A stretch of DNA of 64,000 bases, from contig JAMYGW020000007.1 of the NCBI GenBank assembly GCA_025617375.2, positions 992,001 through 1,056,000 of the forward strand, written 5' to 3'. The DNA is from Acarospora socialis (lineage: Eukaryota; Ascomycota; Lecanoromycetes; Acarosporales; Acarosporaceae). Position 1 is the stretch's first letter. Each line of letters begins with the position of its first letter. The position numbers and the translations under genes are program-made. Below the pieces are notes generated by a model, which did not search any database, was not told the DNA's origin, and worked only from the letters and a program-made list of their open reading frames with translations. Below, piece after piece: positions 23,734 to 34,484 of the stretch.

Positions 23734-25297
23734 CTACCTACCTATATCCAGGCCGAGCAAAGCAGAGCAGTCGCAGCGCACCGCAAAGCAGCGTAGCGAC
23801 CTCGCAGCGGATGCCTTAGGAGGAGAGAAGGACAAGTAAGGTAGTTAGTTCAATGTCATCGACAAACATGAGACGAAGGAGCGCAAAACAACCTCCTTTC
23901 TACATCGTTCCTCAAACATCGGCACTTGAACGTTAATCCCCTTACGTAGCGTACACTTAACACACAGTATCCTCCATCCTCGAAAACGCGCACCGCACCG
24001 TGACCTAAACGTGTCGAAAAATACAAGCGTAAACTCCCTTTCATTCCCGTTCCCGACACCACACAGTTGAAACGGTACGGGCAAGATTCTTAGGAGGTGT
24101 TTCAGCCTGCTTTCGATCGATCCCGCTGCATCGTACAGTACCCTTAGTAGTGCGTCCGATATAGGGTAAGGTAACCCTTCCGTTCACGCGAGTTGAGGTA
24201 CGAAGTACTCTAGTGCAATGGGGCTGTGCCACGCAACCCGCAAATCGCACAGCCCCCCGCCCCGCGCCGTCGCGACCTTGCGGTCGGAGGTAGGTTAGAC
24301 ATAGGGGATAACTACCAGTACCTACGGGCAGCAGATGTGATGAAAAGGCAGGACTGGGCATAGCCACGACCGGACGGGGATCATCCCGTAAGTGGAGGTC
24401 GGTGGGGCTCGGTTGCGGTTGGGAGTCACGTTTGTGGGATGAGCATCGTGTGCTCTAACGCTACGGTGTGAGGTCTACGTCTATCTCGTGGGAGCGGTTG
24501 GAGGGATGGGGTGAAGTCTTTCGAATACTGGAGGCGGTTGGATTCGTCTTACTGTGGGGGTTTTTGTGGGGTTGGAAGGTGCTGTTTAAATAAATAAAGC
24601 ATTAGGTAAGTTCGTGTGCGTTCGGTCGTGGATGGTAGAGTGAGTAGCTTGGGAGTCTACTGGCATGAATCGGCCCATGACGGACGTGGTCGTCGAAGGG
24701 GCAGTTGGTGAGAGGACGAATTTGAGAAGAAAGAATATTAGAGGCATGTACAAGCAGCCACCACTGATGGACCTCCGGTGGGTCGTGCGATATCCAACCA
24801 TGTGCCATGTAGTAAAGTCTTGTGCAAATTATGAGGAAAGACTCGATCGTTGACTCCACCTAGGACTTGACTGTCATTTGAGGGTTGACAGAGAGTGACA
24901 CAGAAATCGGACAGAAGATAAAGTGAAGACCAAAACATCCACCATGACCCGCCACTGCAGCTTGAAATTCCTGCTGCTGAAGATAGGCGAGCCATGAATA
25001 AGACCCCAATAGCTGAATCCACCTAAGATAGACCAGCGTTCGAAAAGTTGATAGGGTAACATGAGCTTAACAGACAAGATCCAAAGGAATAGTCCACCTG
25101 AATCAAGTAGCGCTGGTCCCCTCCTGCATTATCCAACCTTCTGCTGCTGGAAAGTTCGCGTGCAAGTAATGAGAGAACTCTAGGAGGATGAACCGTGCTT
25201 AGCAATATCTTCGAGTTAGGGTAAGCTAATAGCCGAGTGTACGAGGAGTTGTTTGACGACAGACGGCCATCTATGAAGTATGACCGAAGTCGATGTT
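23734..25297. other. Gene-poor interval
   Basis: About 1.5 kb: promoter side of the membrane-protein gene, then DNA with no convincing open frame, then the 3' end of the 2EXR-like gene. Confidence 0.45.
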
Positions 25298-26259
25298 TCA
25301 ACCCGTATTGGTTCGGAGCTTCTCTGCCTCATCACGAGCCCGCTGCATCTGCAGGGTCAAAAGTCTCACTTGCCCAGAATCGAAAAACGCACGGGACTTC
25401 GAGCTTCGGGCTTCGGAATGAATCACGACGTTCTCCAAGCCCCGATACGTCTGGAGGATCTGAAGCACTCTCTCCCTCGCCGTCTTCATCTGATGTCGCT
25501 GAAACCAGTGCCTATCTTCGATTTCTTCTTCAGACATGGACCATCCGTGTACATGGTTCCACGTCCTGCCTCGGCTCCGAGGCAGCTCAAGGCTCTGCCA
25601 GAGCGAGAAGTTGAGCTCAATTTCCTCAATCCGGTGCCGAGGCTTTAGCCACGCAAAGACCTCCTGCCATAGTCTCTCATCCACGATGTCGAAGGGTCTC
25701 TGTTGCAAGCTATCTAAGGGCAAGCTGCTCATTGCGAGGCTTACCAGTCGTACCTTGGAGAGGTTCTCAGTTCCAATATGTGCAAAGAACCACAAGGCAA
25801 GGAGCGGTCTCGTGAAGTAGAAAATGTTCTCTCCGTACAGGACAGTGGCAGCTTCTTGGTTGATTTGTTTAGAGGTGGAGAGAACTGAAGTGTCGTAATT
25901 CGAGAATTGTACTTCTATCTCGATAGCTTCGAGGCTGCCGGTATTGTAGTATGGTGTAATGTACCGGTCACGGTAAAGAACCTCCTTGATAATTCTCTTG
26001 CGTAGATCAGGACTCAAGTCTAGAAACCTGAAGGGCATACTGCCAGCACAGTCGAAATGCTCAGATTCATCTTCCAAATCAACAATAATGGTTTCTATGC
26101 TAGGCACCTTCAGAACTGGTGTCTCTGCAAGAGGAGTTGACTCCTGTGACGATGGCATAGCTGTTGACGACCTGCAACTCCTGGAGTCAGCAAACTGCGA
26201 AAGACATGCTTAGATTAGGGACCTTACGCCAGCATTTGGACGTCCTCCATCTCACTCAT
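25298..26259 (-). CDS. F-box/2EXR-like fungal protein
   Basis: Exon 1 is 26259-26228 (MSEMEDVQMLA) and exon 2 is 26171-25298, joined across a 56-nt intron (GTAAGG...TTGCAG), giving 301 residues. After an acidic N terminus comes PFRFLDLSPDLRKRIIKEVL, which matches the start of the fungal F-box-like/2EXR domain (usual form F-x-F-L-x-L-P-x-E-I-R-x-x-I-Y). Then comes STSKQINQEAATVLYGENIFYF, a strong hallmark of the same family (normally 'L-L-x-x-C-R-x-I-x-x-E-A-x-x-x-L-Y-x-x-N-x-F'). These domains probably dock the protein onto SCF ubiquitin ligases, with the C-terminal part choosing partners. The family is very large in Pezizomycotina and mostly uncharacterised, so the partner cannot be named. 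Confidence 0.8.
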
Positions 26260-26532
26260 GGCTTTTCTTATAATAAGATTACTCCACTATTGATTGACTC
26301 TTGTGTCTGACCTAATCCGCAGCGATAGCCAGTTGTTTCGCAATATTCTTGGGTTTCTTCTTTGTCAAGAATCTTGGATGGATGTTGGGTCTTGTGTTTG
26401 GCTGATACGAAAGATGATGGTGAAGAGGTGAACAGTCTTTGTGAAGCATACAAACCGATGAGGAATAACACCAACAGATGCAAAACTATATCACGTGCAC
26501 ATACTGAACATAACGTCAAATTCACATCAATA

Positions 26533-27503
26533 TCACCCCTTCCGATGTTTCGCAAAGGCTTCTTGCACAGAGACACCATTCTTTACATCTTCTTTCACAC
26601 GATCGTCTGCTTCCACAAGACCTGGGAGAACTTCAAGAACAGCATCGAGCAAGTCTTGCGGTATGGCGACAACGCCTTCAGCAGGGTCGCAGAACATTAC
26701 GTCTCTCTGTATCGACTATAAGCAATAAATCGATCTGAATAGAAACAGGAACAGCGTACCGGTTTGATAATCAACCCGCCCACAGAGATGGGTATGTCAA
26801 TCGCATAAGGCTTGGCTTCTGCACTTGTGCCCACCGTCGAGGTTGCTCGCGCCCAGACCTGATTGCAGCCATAAGAACATGTCAGAAGCTTAGGCACAGG
26901 AGTCTACCGGAAGACCGAGGCTATTCAGTTCAGTAACATCGCGTAGTCGTCCTGCTCCAGTAACGACAACAGCGCTGGCGCCAAGATACTTCATTCGTGC
27001 ACCCATAATTCCACCCATAACTGCACAATGCTGCCCTTGCGGCTGATCGAGTACAACTACAGTGTCTGGTTTTATCAAGTCAACCCAATGGCACCCCTCA
27101 GGTATGTTGGACTCGGCGATAGGTGGTGGACTCGCTAATGGAGTGGACCATTTAGGCTGGAAAACTACTGTCGTTGCAGGAGCAATGACCTTGGGTGGGT
27201 GCGGAAGAGCATCTGAGTATTGCTGTCTAGGAATAATTGGAACTGAGATATCGTATTAAGTTAACTCGGTGGCTCGTTAACGAGTAGGGGAATAGTTCTC
27301 CTAACTAATGTCCGCTAGAAAGCCTGCCAATGGACGTTCCCCTTCCTTGACCTTCTCTAACTTGAGGAGAGCATCCGAAATCTAGAAAGCATGCGGCAAG
27401 CCTTCAGCGAAAGTCCGCTGGCTGGTGAGCACACCCTTACGTCGCAAGCAGAGTATTGATGAAGGGCGTTCAGCTTTTCAGTAAGACCGGAGGAAACCAT
27501 CAT
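26533..27503 (-). CDS. RraA/HMG-aldolase-like family protein
   Basis: Five exons (27503-27441, 27381-27306, 27242-26908, 26858-26760, 26706-26533), introns 49-63 nt, give 248 residues. The family includes 4-hydroxy-4-methyl-2-oxoglutarate aldolase/oxaloacetate decarboxylases and the bacterial RNase E regulator RraA. Motifs in order: YSACDISDALLKL; VVVLDQPQGQHCAVMGGIMG; ARMKYLGASAVVVTGAGRLR followed by D (the catalytic G-x-x-R-D pair of Arg and Asp); TSTVGTSAEAKP; and VMFCDPAEGVVAIPQDLLDAV. The last two exons are required to complete the trimer-forming fold. The reaction may be retro-aldol cleavage or decarboxylation of a 2-keto acid; substrate cannot be decided from sequence. An ATG codon pair begins at 27503, and either ATG could be used. 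No cytoplasm-exporting signal is seen. Confidence 0.88.
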
Positions 27504-28307
27504 GGCAGTGCTGTCGCTCATGAAATCCCGATATCTAAGGCCACTTTGCGAACTACCAGCCGCTCCGGCGAGGAGATTTAGAACTCAGTCATTGACCGGC
27601 GGGGATATGTACAATTGTGGTGACTGCGGAGGTAGCCGGCAACGTTCTCGACCTCAACAAGGGTTTCGGGAGATTCCGTTGCCAGGTTTGGCTAGTTCTC
27701 CTTCTGTCGGAAACGTACGAGTGAGTAACTTTCTTTTGGTAGGAGTAACAAGATCCATATATGATGTTCTTGGATGTTGACATGGGCGACGGTGAGACCA
27801 GCTATGGATCTACGTGGTTACGGCAGCCTTCTCTATCGGATATTAACATTGGGGGCTGTTTATCTAAGCCTTATGCAGCCGGATGGTATACCGGAGTCTT
27901 TCCCCCTTCTGATCATCCTGTGATCCAATCGGTGTCGAACGCAGCCAGCTGTTGCGCAGCTCTTTCATATCTTGAGAACATGCTGTAGCAATAGGCTTCT
28001 TCACGTTCCAGTCTCATTGCTCAAGTCTACTTCCTCTCAACTCCGCAATATGCCAGCTTCGTTCACCTGAGCAAGCTCACAGTATTTGTTAGTGCTGGCA
28101 GCCTTGCGCAGGAACCCGCTATATGGGTTTCTGTTTGGTACCGTCTCTCCATATCTCTTCCGACGCCGACGTGTGCCATCTGTACCTGTTAGCTACCTAC
28201 CCTGTTGCTTTTGTTTGGCTATGGCTATAGAACAGCAGCTGATGGCCTGCATAGTTGCACGGTATTATCGTCATCGAGAGTCTCATCTCTCCTCAGGTAT
28301 CGGCAGT
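27504..28307. other. Intergenic region between divergent genes
   Basis: Promoter side of the RraA-like gene (minus) and of the next unknown gene (plus). The frame of the unknown gene is open back to 28086 without a clear start, so a short 5' exon or leader may lie here. Confidence 0.4.
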
Positions 28308-29597
28308 ATGTCGCACAATATTATGCAGTTTCAATCTACCGGCTCCGAGGTCTCCAAAGTCGAGAGCGACATTTCACAAACCCTCAGCCTTGCCGACACG
28401 ATCGTGACCTTGGTCAGGGAGCCTGTGGCCTTACTGTACAAGAATATCAACAAGTCCAAGGCAATCAAACGAAGTGTTGGCAAGTGGGAGAAAGAGGCGT
28501 TTGATGCAGACAAGGAATGTCATATACCCGTGGTACGCTTGCCCGAAGTAGAGCAATATCTCATCCACCATGACGGGATCCTGCATCCAGACAGCGAAAT
28601 ACCAGCAAAAGGCTGCTGGGCTTACTTCCTGCATGCGCTCGGTATTCGGCCCGGCATGGGTATCGTGGAGTGGAAGCCCGCTATTGACGGCTACGTTGAC
28701 ACGCAGAACGGCGGAATCGAAATGGAGATTGATGGAGCTGCATTGTGCCATATCATGAACCTTTACCGTGTGGGTGATAATTTATTGACCGGAGGCGACA
28801 CTCCGCTCTTGTTTTGCAGAGGTTCGAAGAGTTGCCGTTTTCCATTTGGAAAGCTGGCCTGGGATTCAACAAATGGCCAAGTCCACGCACATTTCCAGCC
28901 CGACTCAGTCAAGGAGATCCAAAGTACGAAACATCCATTCGGGTCGGTGGGGAAATTGATCGAGTCAAACACTCTGCTGGCTTCGTACTTCAATGCGCTC
29001 GAAATTGGGGTATCAGATCCCAGTTTGTCTCTGCCCAAACCTACTACACCGCTGCTACAACGGGTCACCAAGCTTCTTGATTGCATGGATTACATTGCAA
29101 CGAGACGCTATAGGGAGACTCAAGGCCCGCTGTTAATTACATACGAATGGCTCGAGAATGCTGCACGGATTAGGAGACGCGCCTTAGCCGGAGGCGGAAA
29201 AGACCATTTTTTCTATAACGATATCTGTCAGAACATTGATCAGCATCCACGGTTGTGGGAAGACGTCAAAGACAGCATGAAGCATAATATCAGGGGATGT
29301 TTCTTGTTCGACGAAGATATGGTCGATTTTTGGATCAGGGGAGCGTCTATGATGTCCGGGGGGGATTCTTACAATGTAGAGCCAGACGAACTGATAATAG
29401 AGACGCTGGAGAAGTATAAGGATGAGCCTCTTAGAAGCTGGAAACATGATATCTACTCCATGAGAACGGATATCGCTAGGTTGGCAACCTATTCCCCCAG
29501 AATCTACCTTCATGAGAAAATGTGGGTGTTACAATTTGACCGCAGTAGTGCCTTTTGGAACGAACGGGTGTTGCTTGGAGCTCCTATTGATGGATGA
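28308..29597 (+). CDS. Hypothetical protein (about 430 aa), family not recognised
   Basis: A single long open frame without introns. Codon-level continuity and protein-like composition (many Trp, Tyr, Asp) indicate a real gene. I do not recognise the family. The N-terminal region (EVSKVESDISQTLSLADTIV) may be amphipathic. The middle has KGCWAYFLHALGIRPGMGIVEW and EIDGAALCHIMNLYRVGDNL, and the C-terminal third has DHFFYNDICQNIDQHPRLWED and KHNIRGCFLFDEDMVDFW. There is no signal peptide and no clear catalytic motif. The start is uncertain: ATG at 28308 (MSHNIMQ) is chosen because it precedes the ordered region, but ATG at 28221 is also in frame. It may belong to one of the large, uncharacterised fungal expansion families. 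Confidence 0.65.
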   Translation: MSHNIMQFQSTGSEVSKVESDISQTLSLADTIVTLVREPVALLYKNINKSKAIKRSVGKWEKEAFDADKECHIPVVRLPEVEQYLIHHDGILHPDSEIPAKGCWAYFLHALGIRPGMGIVEWKPAIDGYVDTQNGGIEMEIDGAALCHIMNLYRVGDNLLTGGDTPLLFCRGSKSCRFPFGKLAWDSTNGQVHAHFQPDSVKEIQSTKHPFGSVGKLIESNTLLASYFNALEIGVSDPSLSLPKPTTPLLQRVTKLLDCMDYIATRRYRETQGPLLITYEWLENAARIRRRALAGGGKDHFFYNDICQNIDQHPRLWEDVKDSMKHNIRGCFLFDEDMVDFWIRGASMMSGGDSYNVEPDELIIETLEKYKDEPLRSWKHDIYSMRTDIARLATYSPRIYLHEKMWVLQFDRSSAFWNERVLLGAPIDG

Positions 29598-30315
29598 CTT
29601 TTCTATTGGCATGGTTTTTTCCGACATATGGCCGGCGAAGATTTTACTGTCAATATCGGGAGTTGACCGCGAAGAGCACCTTCGATCTCTCTCGCTCGAG
29701 TTTGCAATCTTGGGATTGTTGGCGACAGCAGAATCACATCAGTGCAGCACAATGAAGCCCAGTCTACATTCTCCGCATTACCCACTACATGTAGAACATA
29801 CCGGTACGAGACACTGGGTCCTTTCGGATCTCGAACACCTTTTCCTCTTCTATCGCAATCAACGCCCTCTACACACGCATCCTGGAGCTTCCTTAGATGA
29901 TCAGAAGAGCTGAAGTGCGCACCACGCTTTGAGCTACTCACTCATGCGGAGAACCAAATGCTTTCTCACAGTAAATTTCTTGCGACGTCTACGAAACCAA
30001 TTGGAAAACATATAATGTATAGAAATGGTATTGATATCTAAGTATAACCGTAACCATGGTCTCTCGCCCGAATACACACGACGACATACTTGAGTCTAGC
30101 CTACATGTAGTATGCCACGATTCGCGCATGTCTCGACGCGCAGTACCTTGAAGGAAACCATCTCATGATGAATTTGAATTCGATATATTAGCAGATTATG
30201 GAGAGTTAAGCTATCTTCTACCGAGGATCTGGAACGAACGTCCACAATTCAGGTCAGATGCGGTCTAGAGGTTCCCATCAGAATCCGCGGCGTTTGAGGA
30301 CTGATTGTTGTTGAC
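29598..30315. other. Intergenic region
   Basis: About 720 bp between two plus-strand genes. A short open frame at the left end looks like a shadow and carries no family motif. It should contain the SET-gene promoter. Confidence 0.45.
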
Positions 30316-32530
30316 ATGCTTGCGGTGTATGAATTGTACGATTGGTTTATAGCCCACGGGGGACAGATGTCTAGATCCCTGGAGCTCGCCCAAGGTGCTT
30401 CACATGGCTACTACATTCGAGTCCGCGAGGGCAGCGAACCAATTGCTTCGAAAGCATGCATTATCAATTGCCCTTACGCTCTTACACTTTCCTATCTCAA
30501 TGCGACCAATACGCACCCATTCAAGTCCCATGGAGATTCTTTTCCGGAAGCATTCTTTGGAGATGTGGACCGCCATACTGTGACTGTATTCTTCGTGATG
30601 CTGCAGTATTTGCAGCGTGAAGATTCTTTTTGGTGGCCTTATATTCGTACTCTTCCGCAACCCAACGAAACAGACAAGTTCGGGACCCCATTTTGGTTTT
30701 CGGAAGATGACAGGCTCTGGCTACTCGGTACGGATCTAGAAGAATCGTCCCTGACGAGGATCGCCATGTGGAAGAGTGACTGGGAGCGCGCCGTGCAGAC
30801 TCTACGGCACCTTGACTGGCCCGTGGAAGCTTACACATGGTGAAGCCGTCCCACAAGACTGCTAGACGCGATGGTCGTGAGGAGACTAATACCGCTAGGG
30901 AGCTCGCAAAGTGGGCTATCACAATACTGAGCTCTCGAAGTTTTCTATCTGAGCTTCTTCAGAATGCTACGTCAGAGCCCGGCTCGTTACGCTGGTGGCA
31001 GATCGTCGAAGCGAATCCTTCCTTCCCGGTACTGTTCCCTTTGTCCGATCTCATAAACCATCAACCTGAAGCCAGGATGACCTGGGGCAAGGGGGACACT
31101 CATATGAGTTTCATTCTTGAGGAGGAAACCTTGCCGGGAAAGCCTATCTGGAACAACTACGGGCCAAAAAGTAACCAGCAGTGTGAGTGAACGGCCTGGT
31201 TCCATCTCTTTACTGGGGCCAACGTACGTGGAGCGAAGACTGATTGAATGCGGTCATAGTACTAATGGGTTATGGGTTTTCTGTCCGTAACAATCCGAGA
31301 GACAGTTACCTCCTGAGAATCGGGATACATGAAAACGGCCCTCTAGCCTCAGTCAGGCGGCAGCAGAGTGAATTGTTCGGGAACGACCACTCCACAATGC
31401 AAGCCGGGGGCCGAGACGTCTACACTCTCTACAGCCCGACTCGGTCTTACTGCAAAGGCTACAAGCACACCATCCCAGAATTCCGCGCTTTCCCTCAGGC
31501 CATGCTTGACGATGTCTCCGTCCTGGTCGCTAACCAGCGAGAGCTGGACACCATAGGCTTCTCTGAGGAGGGCTTTGGGCTGTCTGGCAGTGGGACATAC
31601 TCGCGAAACGACTTCTCGGTCATGAGCCATGTCTTGCGCACCCTCCGGGTCCGGAGAAGGAGGATTCTCTGCAACGACTCCAAATTGCCCCGATGGCCTC
31701 AGAACGACCGACAATTCTACGCCGCCAGATATCGCCGCGGCCAACTCCAAATTCTAGACAGAATCATCAGCTCGCTAGAGCAGCGTTTAAACAAGGCCTT
31801 GACTGTCAATCCCGATGGGGCTCTCAGTGAGCTCTTAGATCTCAGACAGATACTCCACCGCACCCCAAACCCACTCCGCTCGCGCTTCCAAGCCGGCCTC
31901 GACGCCGCCTTCGGAACTCACAAACCCTCGCTCCTCAAGGAAGCCGGATGGGAAGACGCCGTGATGGCCCTCTGGGTCTGCACACTATGGATAGCCTTCA
32001 TAGCCCAAGGCGAAGAGATCCAAGACCGTCTAGGCATCGGTCGAAAATTGGCCAATTGGGTCAAGTACATGTCCGAGCATTACACACTAGACAAGCCCGA
32101 CCAGGATCACGTAGCAGTAGTCCGTATGGACGACCATATTTCCGCGCACCGTGACGGCAAAGCCAACAGCAAAGACGAAGGCCAAGACAACGACAAAAGC
32201 AACGGCAACGGCAAGATATTGCCGACCACTGACGCAGAAGTCGAGGACGAGAATCAAAAACAGTTAATACGCTACACCGAGGAAATCGTAAGCATGATCG
32301 AAGTGGCAGCCGAGCGCGACCCGCAATGTCTGTTTGCCCATCCGCTTTGGTGTGGCGATCTCGTGCGCTGGGGCTTCAGGATCGTGAGTGCAGAGGCCGT
32401 CAATGTACCGGCGCGGGACGAGGATCCGGAGTCGAGCGATCGTCTGGCGCTGTTCTTGGAGGAGAGGAACGATGGACCGGAGACGGGGTTGGAGAGTAGT
32501 CGGAGTGGGAACGATGAAAGACAAAGATAA
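30316..32530 (+). CDS. SET-domain protein lysine methyltransferase (LSMT/SETD6 type)
   Basis: Three exons (30316-30839, 30899-31182, 31260-32530), introns 59 and 77 nt, give 692 residues. The N terminus starts directly in a SET domain of the split Rubisco-LSMT type: LYDWFIAHGGQMS, then ALTLSYLNA, then the insert containing FGTPFWFSEDDRLWLLGTDL. The catalytic block follows the second exon start: VLFPLSDLINHQP at about residues 218-230 (the N-H pair contacts S-adenosylmethionine), NNYGPKSN at about 260-267 and LLMGYGF, which is completed only by the third exon. The last 400 residues correspond to the substrate-binding region and end in a charged, disordered tail. Such enzymes methylate lysines on non-histone proteins such as ribosomal or elongation proteins; the exact target is unknown. 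Confidence 0.9.
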
Positions 32531-33003
32531 GAATAAATCTTGAATAGGACGAGGGACACAGCACAATACCCCCCATAAAATCTAGAGTCGGTTTCTCTGG
32601 AGTACATGATGTGCACAAAGTTATTAGTTACGTATGGATACTTGAAACGAGACGGTCAATGTTCTGTTATCTTACACGTATTCGTACAATCGCACACTTA
32701 CACTACACCTACACCACGCACACGACGTTCCTCGTATCCATCCGTGGATCCATTCGTCCGTCCGTCCATCCATATCCAACCAGGTCTTCGGCGGACGGCG
32801 GAGAACGTATCCAATGCCTACTTCTCCACCAACCCCACGCACAACCACCATCGCCCCAACGCAGGCGTGCTCCTTCCCTCCCTCCTTCCAACTCCTTACC
32901 TTTCCCGCCCGCTCCGGGCCTCCGCCCCTCCCTTGCCCGTCCCTGCACCCTAACATACCCCCCTAAACCCCCTACTTCCTTCCCGCTCCCCTTCCCTTCC
33001 ACA
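32531..33003. other. Intergenic region between convergent genes
   Basis: Pyrimidine-rich DNA with runs of CCATCC/CCGTCC. It holds the 3' ends of the SET-domain gene and the Ser-rich unknown gene. The open frames here are low-complexity artefacts. Confidence 0.45.
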
Positions 33004-34125
33004 TCACCCACTCCCGACCGAACCAGCACTCAACAACAACTCCCCCCTCCTCGGCTTCTTGATCTCTACGATCACATCGTCTTCTTCCTCGTCTTCCTCT
33101 TCGTCATGCCCACTACCAATACCACCACCATTCTCAGCCCTGACTCCCACCTTCGCAGGAGTGTCGACGGCAGACGAAGCCGTCGGTCCGCCACCGCCAC
33201 CGCCACCGTCGGCGGCATCGCCATCGTCCTCCTCATCATCGAGCTCGAGCGCCTGCCGCGTCGTGGCCTCGGTCGTGCTGGGGCGACGGCCGCGACGGTG
33301 GCTGTTGCGGTGTCGGCGGCGGTGGGTGTTGCTGCCACTGCTGCTGCTGCTGGGGGCGTCGGGTTTGAGAGGTGAGGTGGTTGTGGACGAATGCGTTTCG
33401 GTGCTCATGGTGATGCTCTTGCTATTGACGGGAGTACTGCTGGAGGAGGTGGTGGTGGTGTGTTCAGGGCTGCCGGCCACCTGTGGAGCGTTGTGCTCGT
33501 CAGCCCCGGGAGTGGTGTTATGTTTGGCGTTGTCGCCGTTGCCGTCGTCGTCCGAGTCGGCGTCAGAACTCGAGGACGAGGAGGACGAGGACGAGGACGA
33601 GGACGAGTTTGCGGCGGGCGCGAATAGGGAGGATGAGGGCGCGGACGCCTTGGCCGTGGTGTCGGTGCGGTCGTCTTGCGCGTGGTGAGGGGAGGGGCCG
33701 GGCAAGGAGAACGGAGACGTAGATGAAGGGGGGTGCATGGTGACGTCCAAGCTGCTTTCGGACGACGGCTCGGAATATAGTGTTGGGGGCGAGGAGTCGA
33801 GGGTTGAGTCTGCGCCCGTCGACGAAGACGCGTCAGTTGTGGCGTGGTGGCTGTCTGCCGAGAGAGCGGCGGCCTGTGCTTGGGCTTGCTTTTGCTTCTG
33901 CAGTGCGAGTCGGGCCGCGAGTTGTCGGCGTGCGCGGGATGGGGGGATGTTGAGGGGTGGCGGAGGTGGGGGACCGAGGGGCGTGGAGGAGGGGTTGGAG
34001 GTGCTAGTGTTGGTGCTGTTGCTGCTGAAGGTATCGAGGGTGAGGAGCGAGGAGGAGATGTAGGTGGAGAGCTGCGGAGCACGGAGGACGTTAGCGTGAT
34101 CTGGGCCGTAGTGGATGACAAGGGG
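33004..34125 (-). CDS. Ser-rich, low-complexity hypothetical protein (5' end unresolved)
   Basis: An open frame from about 34125 to the stop at 33004 encodes about 373 residues. The first part is ordered: PLVIHYGPDHANVLRAPQLS, then TYISSSLLTLDTFS, then after a Pro stretch PSRARRQLAARLALQKQKQA. The rest is mostly low complexity, with long Ser runs, Gly runs, a His/Arg block and an acidic EEEDEEEDD segment before the C terminus. I do not recognise a named family. No in-frame ATG was found upstream, so a first exon is probably missing. An alternative is that the coding part begins at 34071 after an acceptor CTCCGCAG with a CTAAC branch just upstream. The frame was chosen over the overlapping minus-strand frame by the ordered N-terminal segment. 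Confidence 0.5.
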   Translation of the reverse strand, partial: PLVIHYGPDHANVLRAPQLSTYISSSLLTLDTFSSNSTNTSTSNPSSTPLGPPPPPPLNIPPSRARRQLAARLALQKQKQAQAQAAALSADSHHATTDASSSTGADSTLDSSPPTLYSEPSSESSLDVTMHPPSSTSPFSLPGPSPHHAQDDRTDTTAKASAPSSSLFAPAANSSSSSSSSSSSSSSDADSDDDGNGDNAKHNTTPGADEHNAPQVAGSPEHTTTTSSSSTPVNSKSITMSTETHSSTTTSPLKPDAPSSSSSGSNTHRRRHRNSHRRGRRPSTTEATTRQALELDDEEDDGDAADGGGGGGGPTASSAVDTPAKVGVRAENGGGIGSGHDEEEDEEEDDVIVEIKKPRRGELLLSAGSVGSG

Positions 34126-34484
34126 TGAGTGTGAGGTGATGAGGGGATGGGATGAAAGCGGGAGAAGGTAGGAAATGTGATAGGCAGTTTCCCCGAGTAA
34201 GGAAGATGATCATGGATGATTTCTCAAAAGCATACAAGTCACTTAAGGAATGGATGGATACAAATAGAATTACTGTCTTGGTCAAAGAAAGCGGGCAGAT
34301 GCGGTACAGTTTCGGGACATTGAGCCATACACGCTTTGACATGTTGTATAGACATAGAGATCTCAAACGCTCATGTCTAGCTGTTGGCCCACAAACACCG
34401 CTATGATATGCAACCTAAAATTCAACACCCGGAAATGCAGATAGAAGGAATGTTTGATCCGGGCTACGTATAGCGCGCCAGTGA
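34126..34484. other. Intergenic region
   Basis: Between the Ser-rich gene and the SAPS gene, both on the minus strand. The left part probably contains the missing start of the Ser-rich gene. Confidence 0.4.

Noticed and set aside
33405-34121. Second minus-strand frame in the Ser-rich region
   Set aside because: Pro/Arg/Thr low-complexity shadow; the other frame holds the ordered segments (HYGPDHANVL, PSRARRQLAARL).
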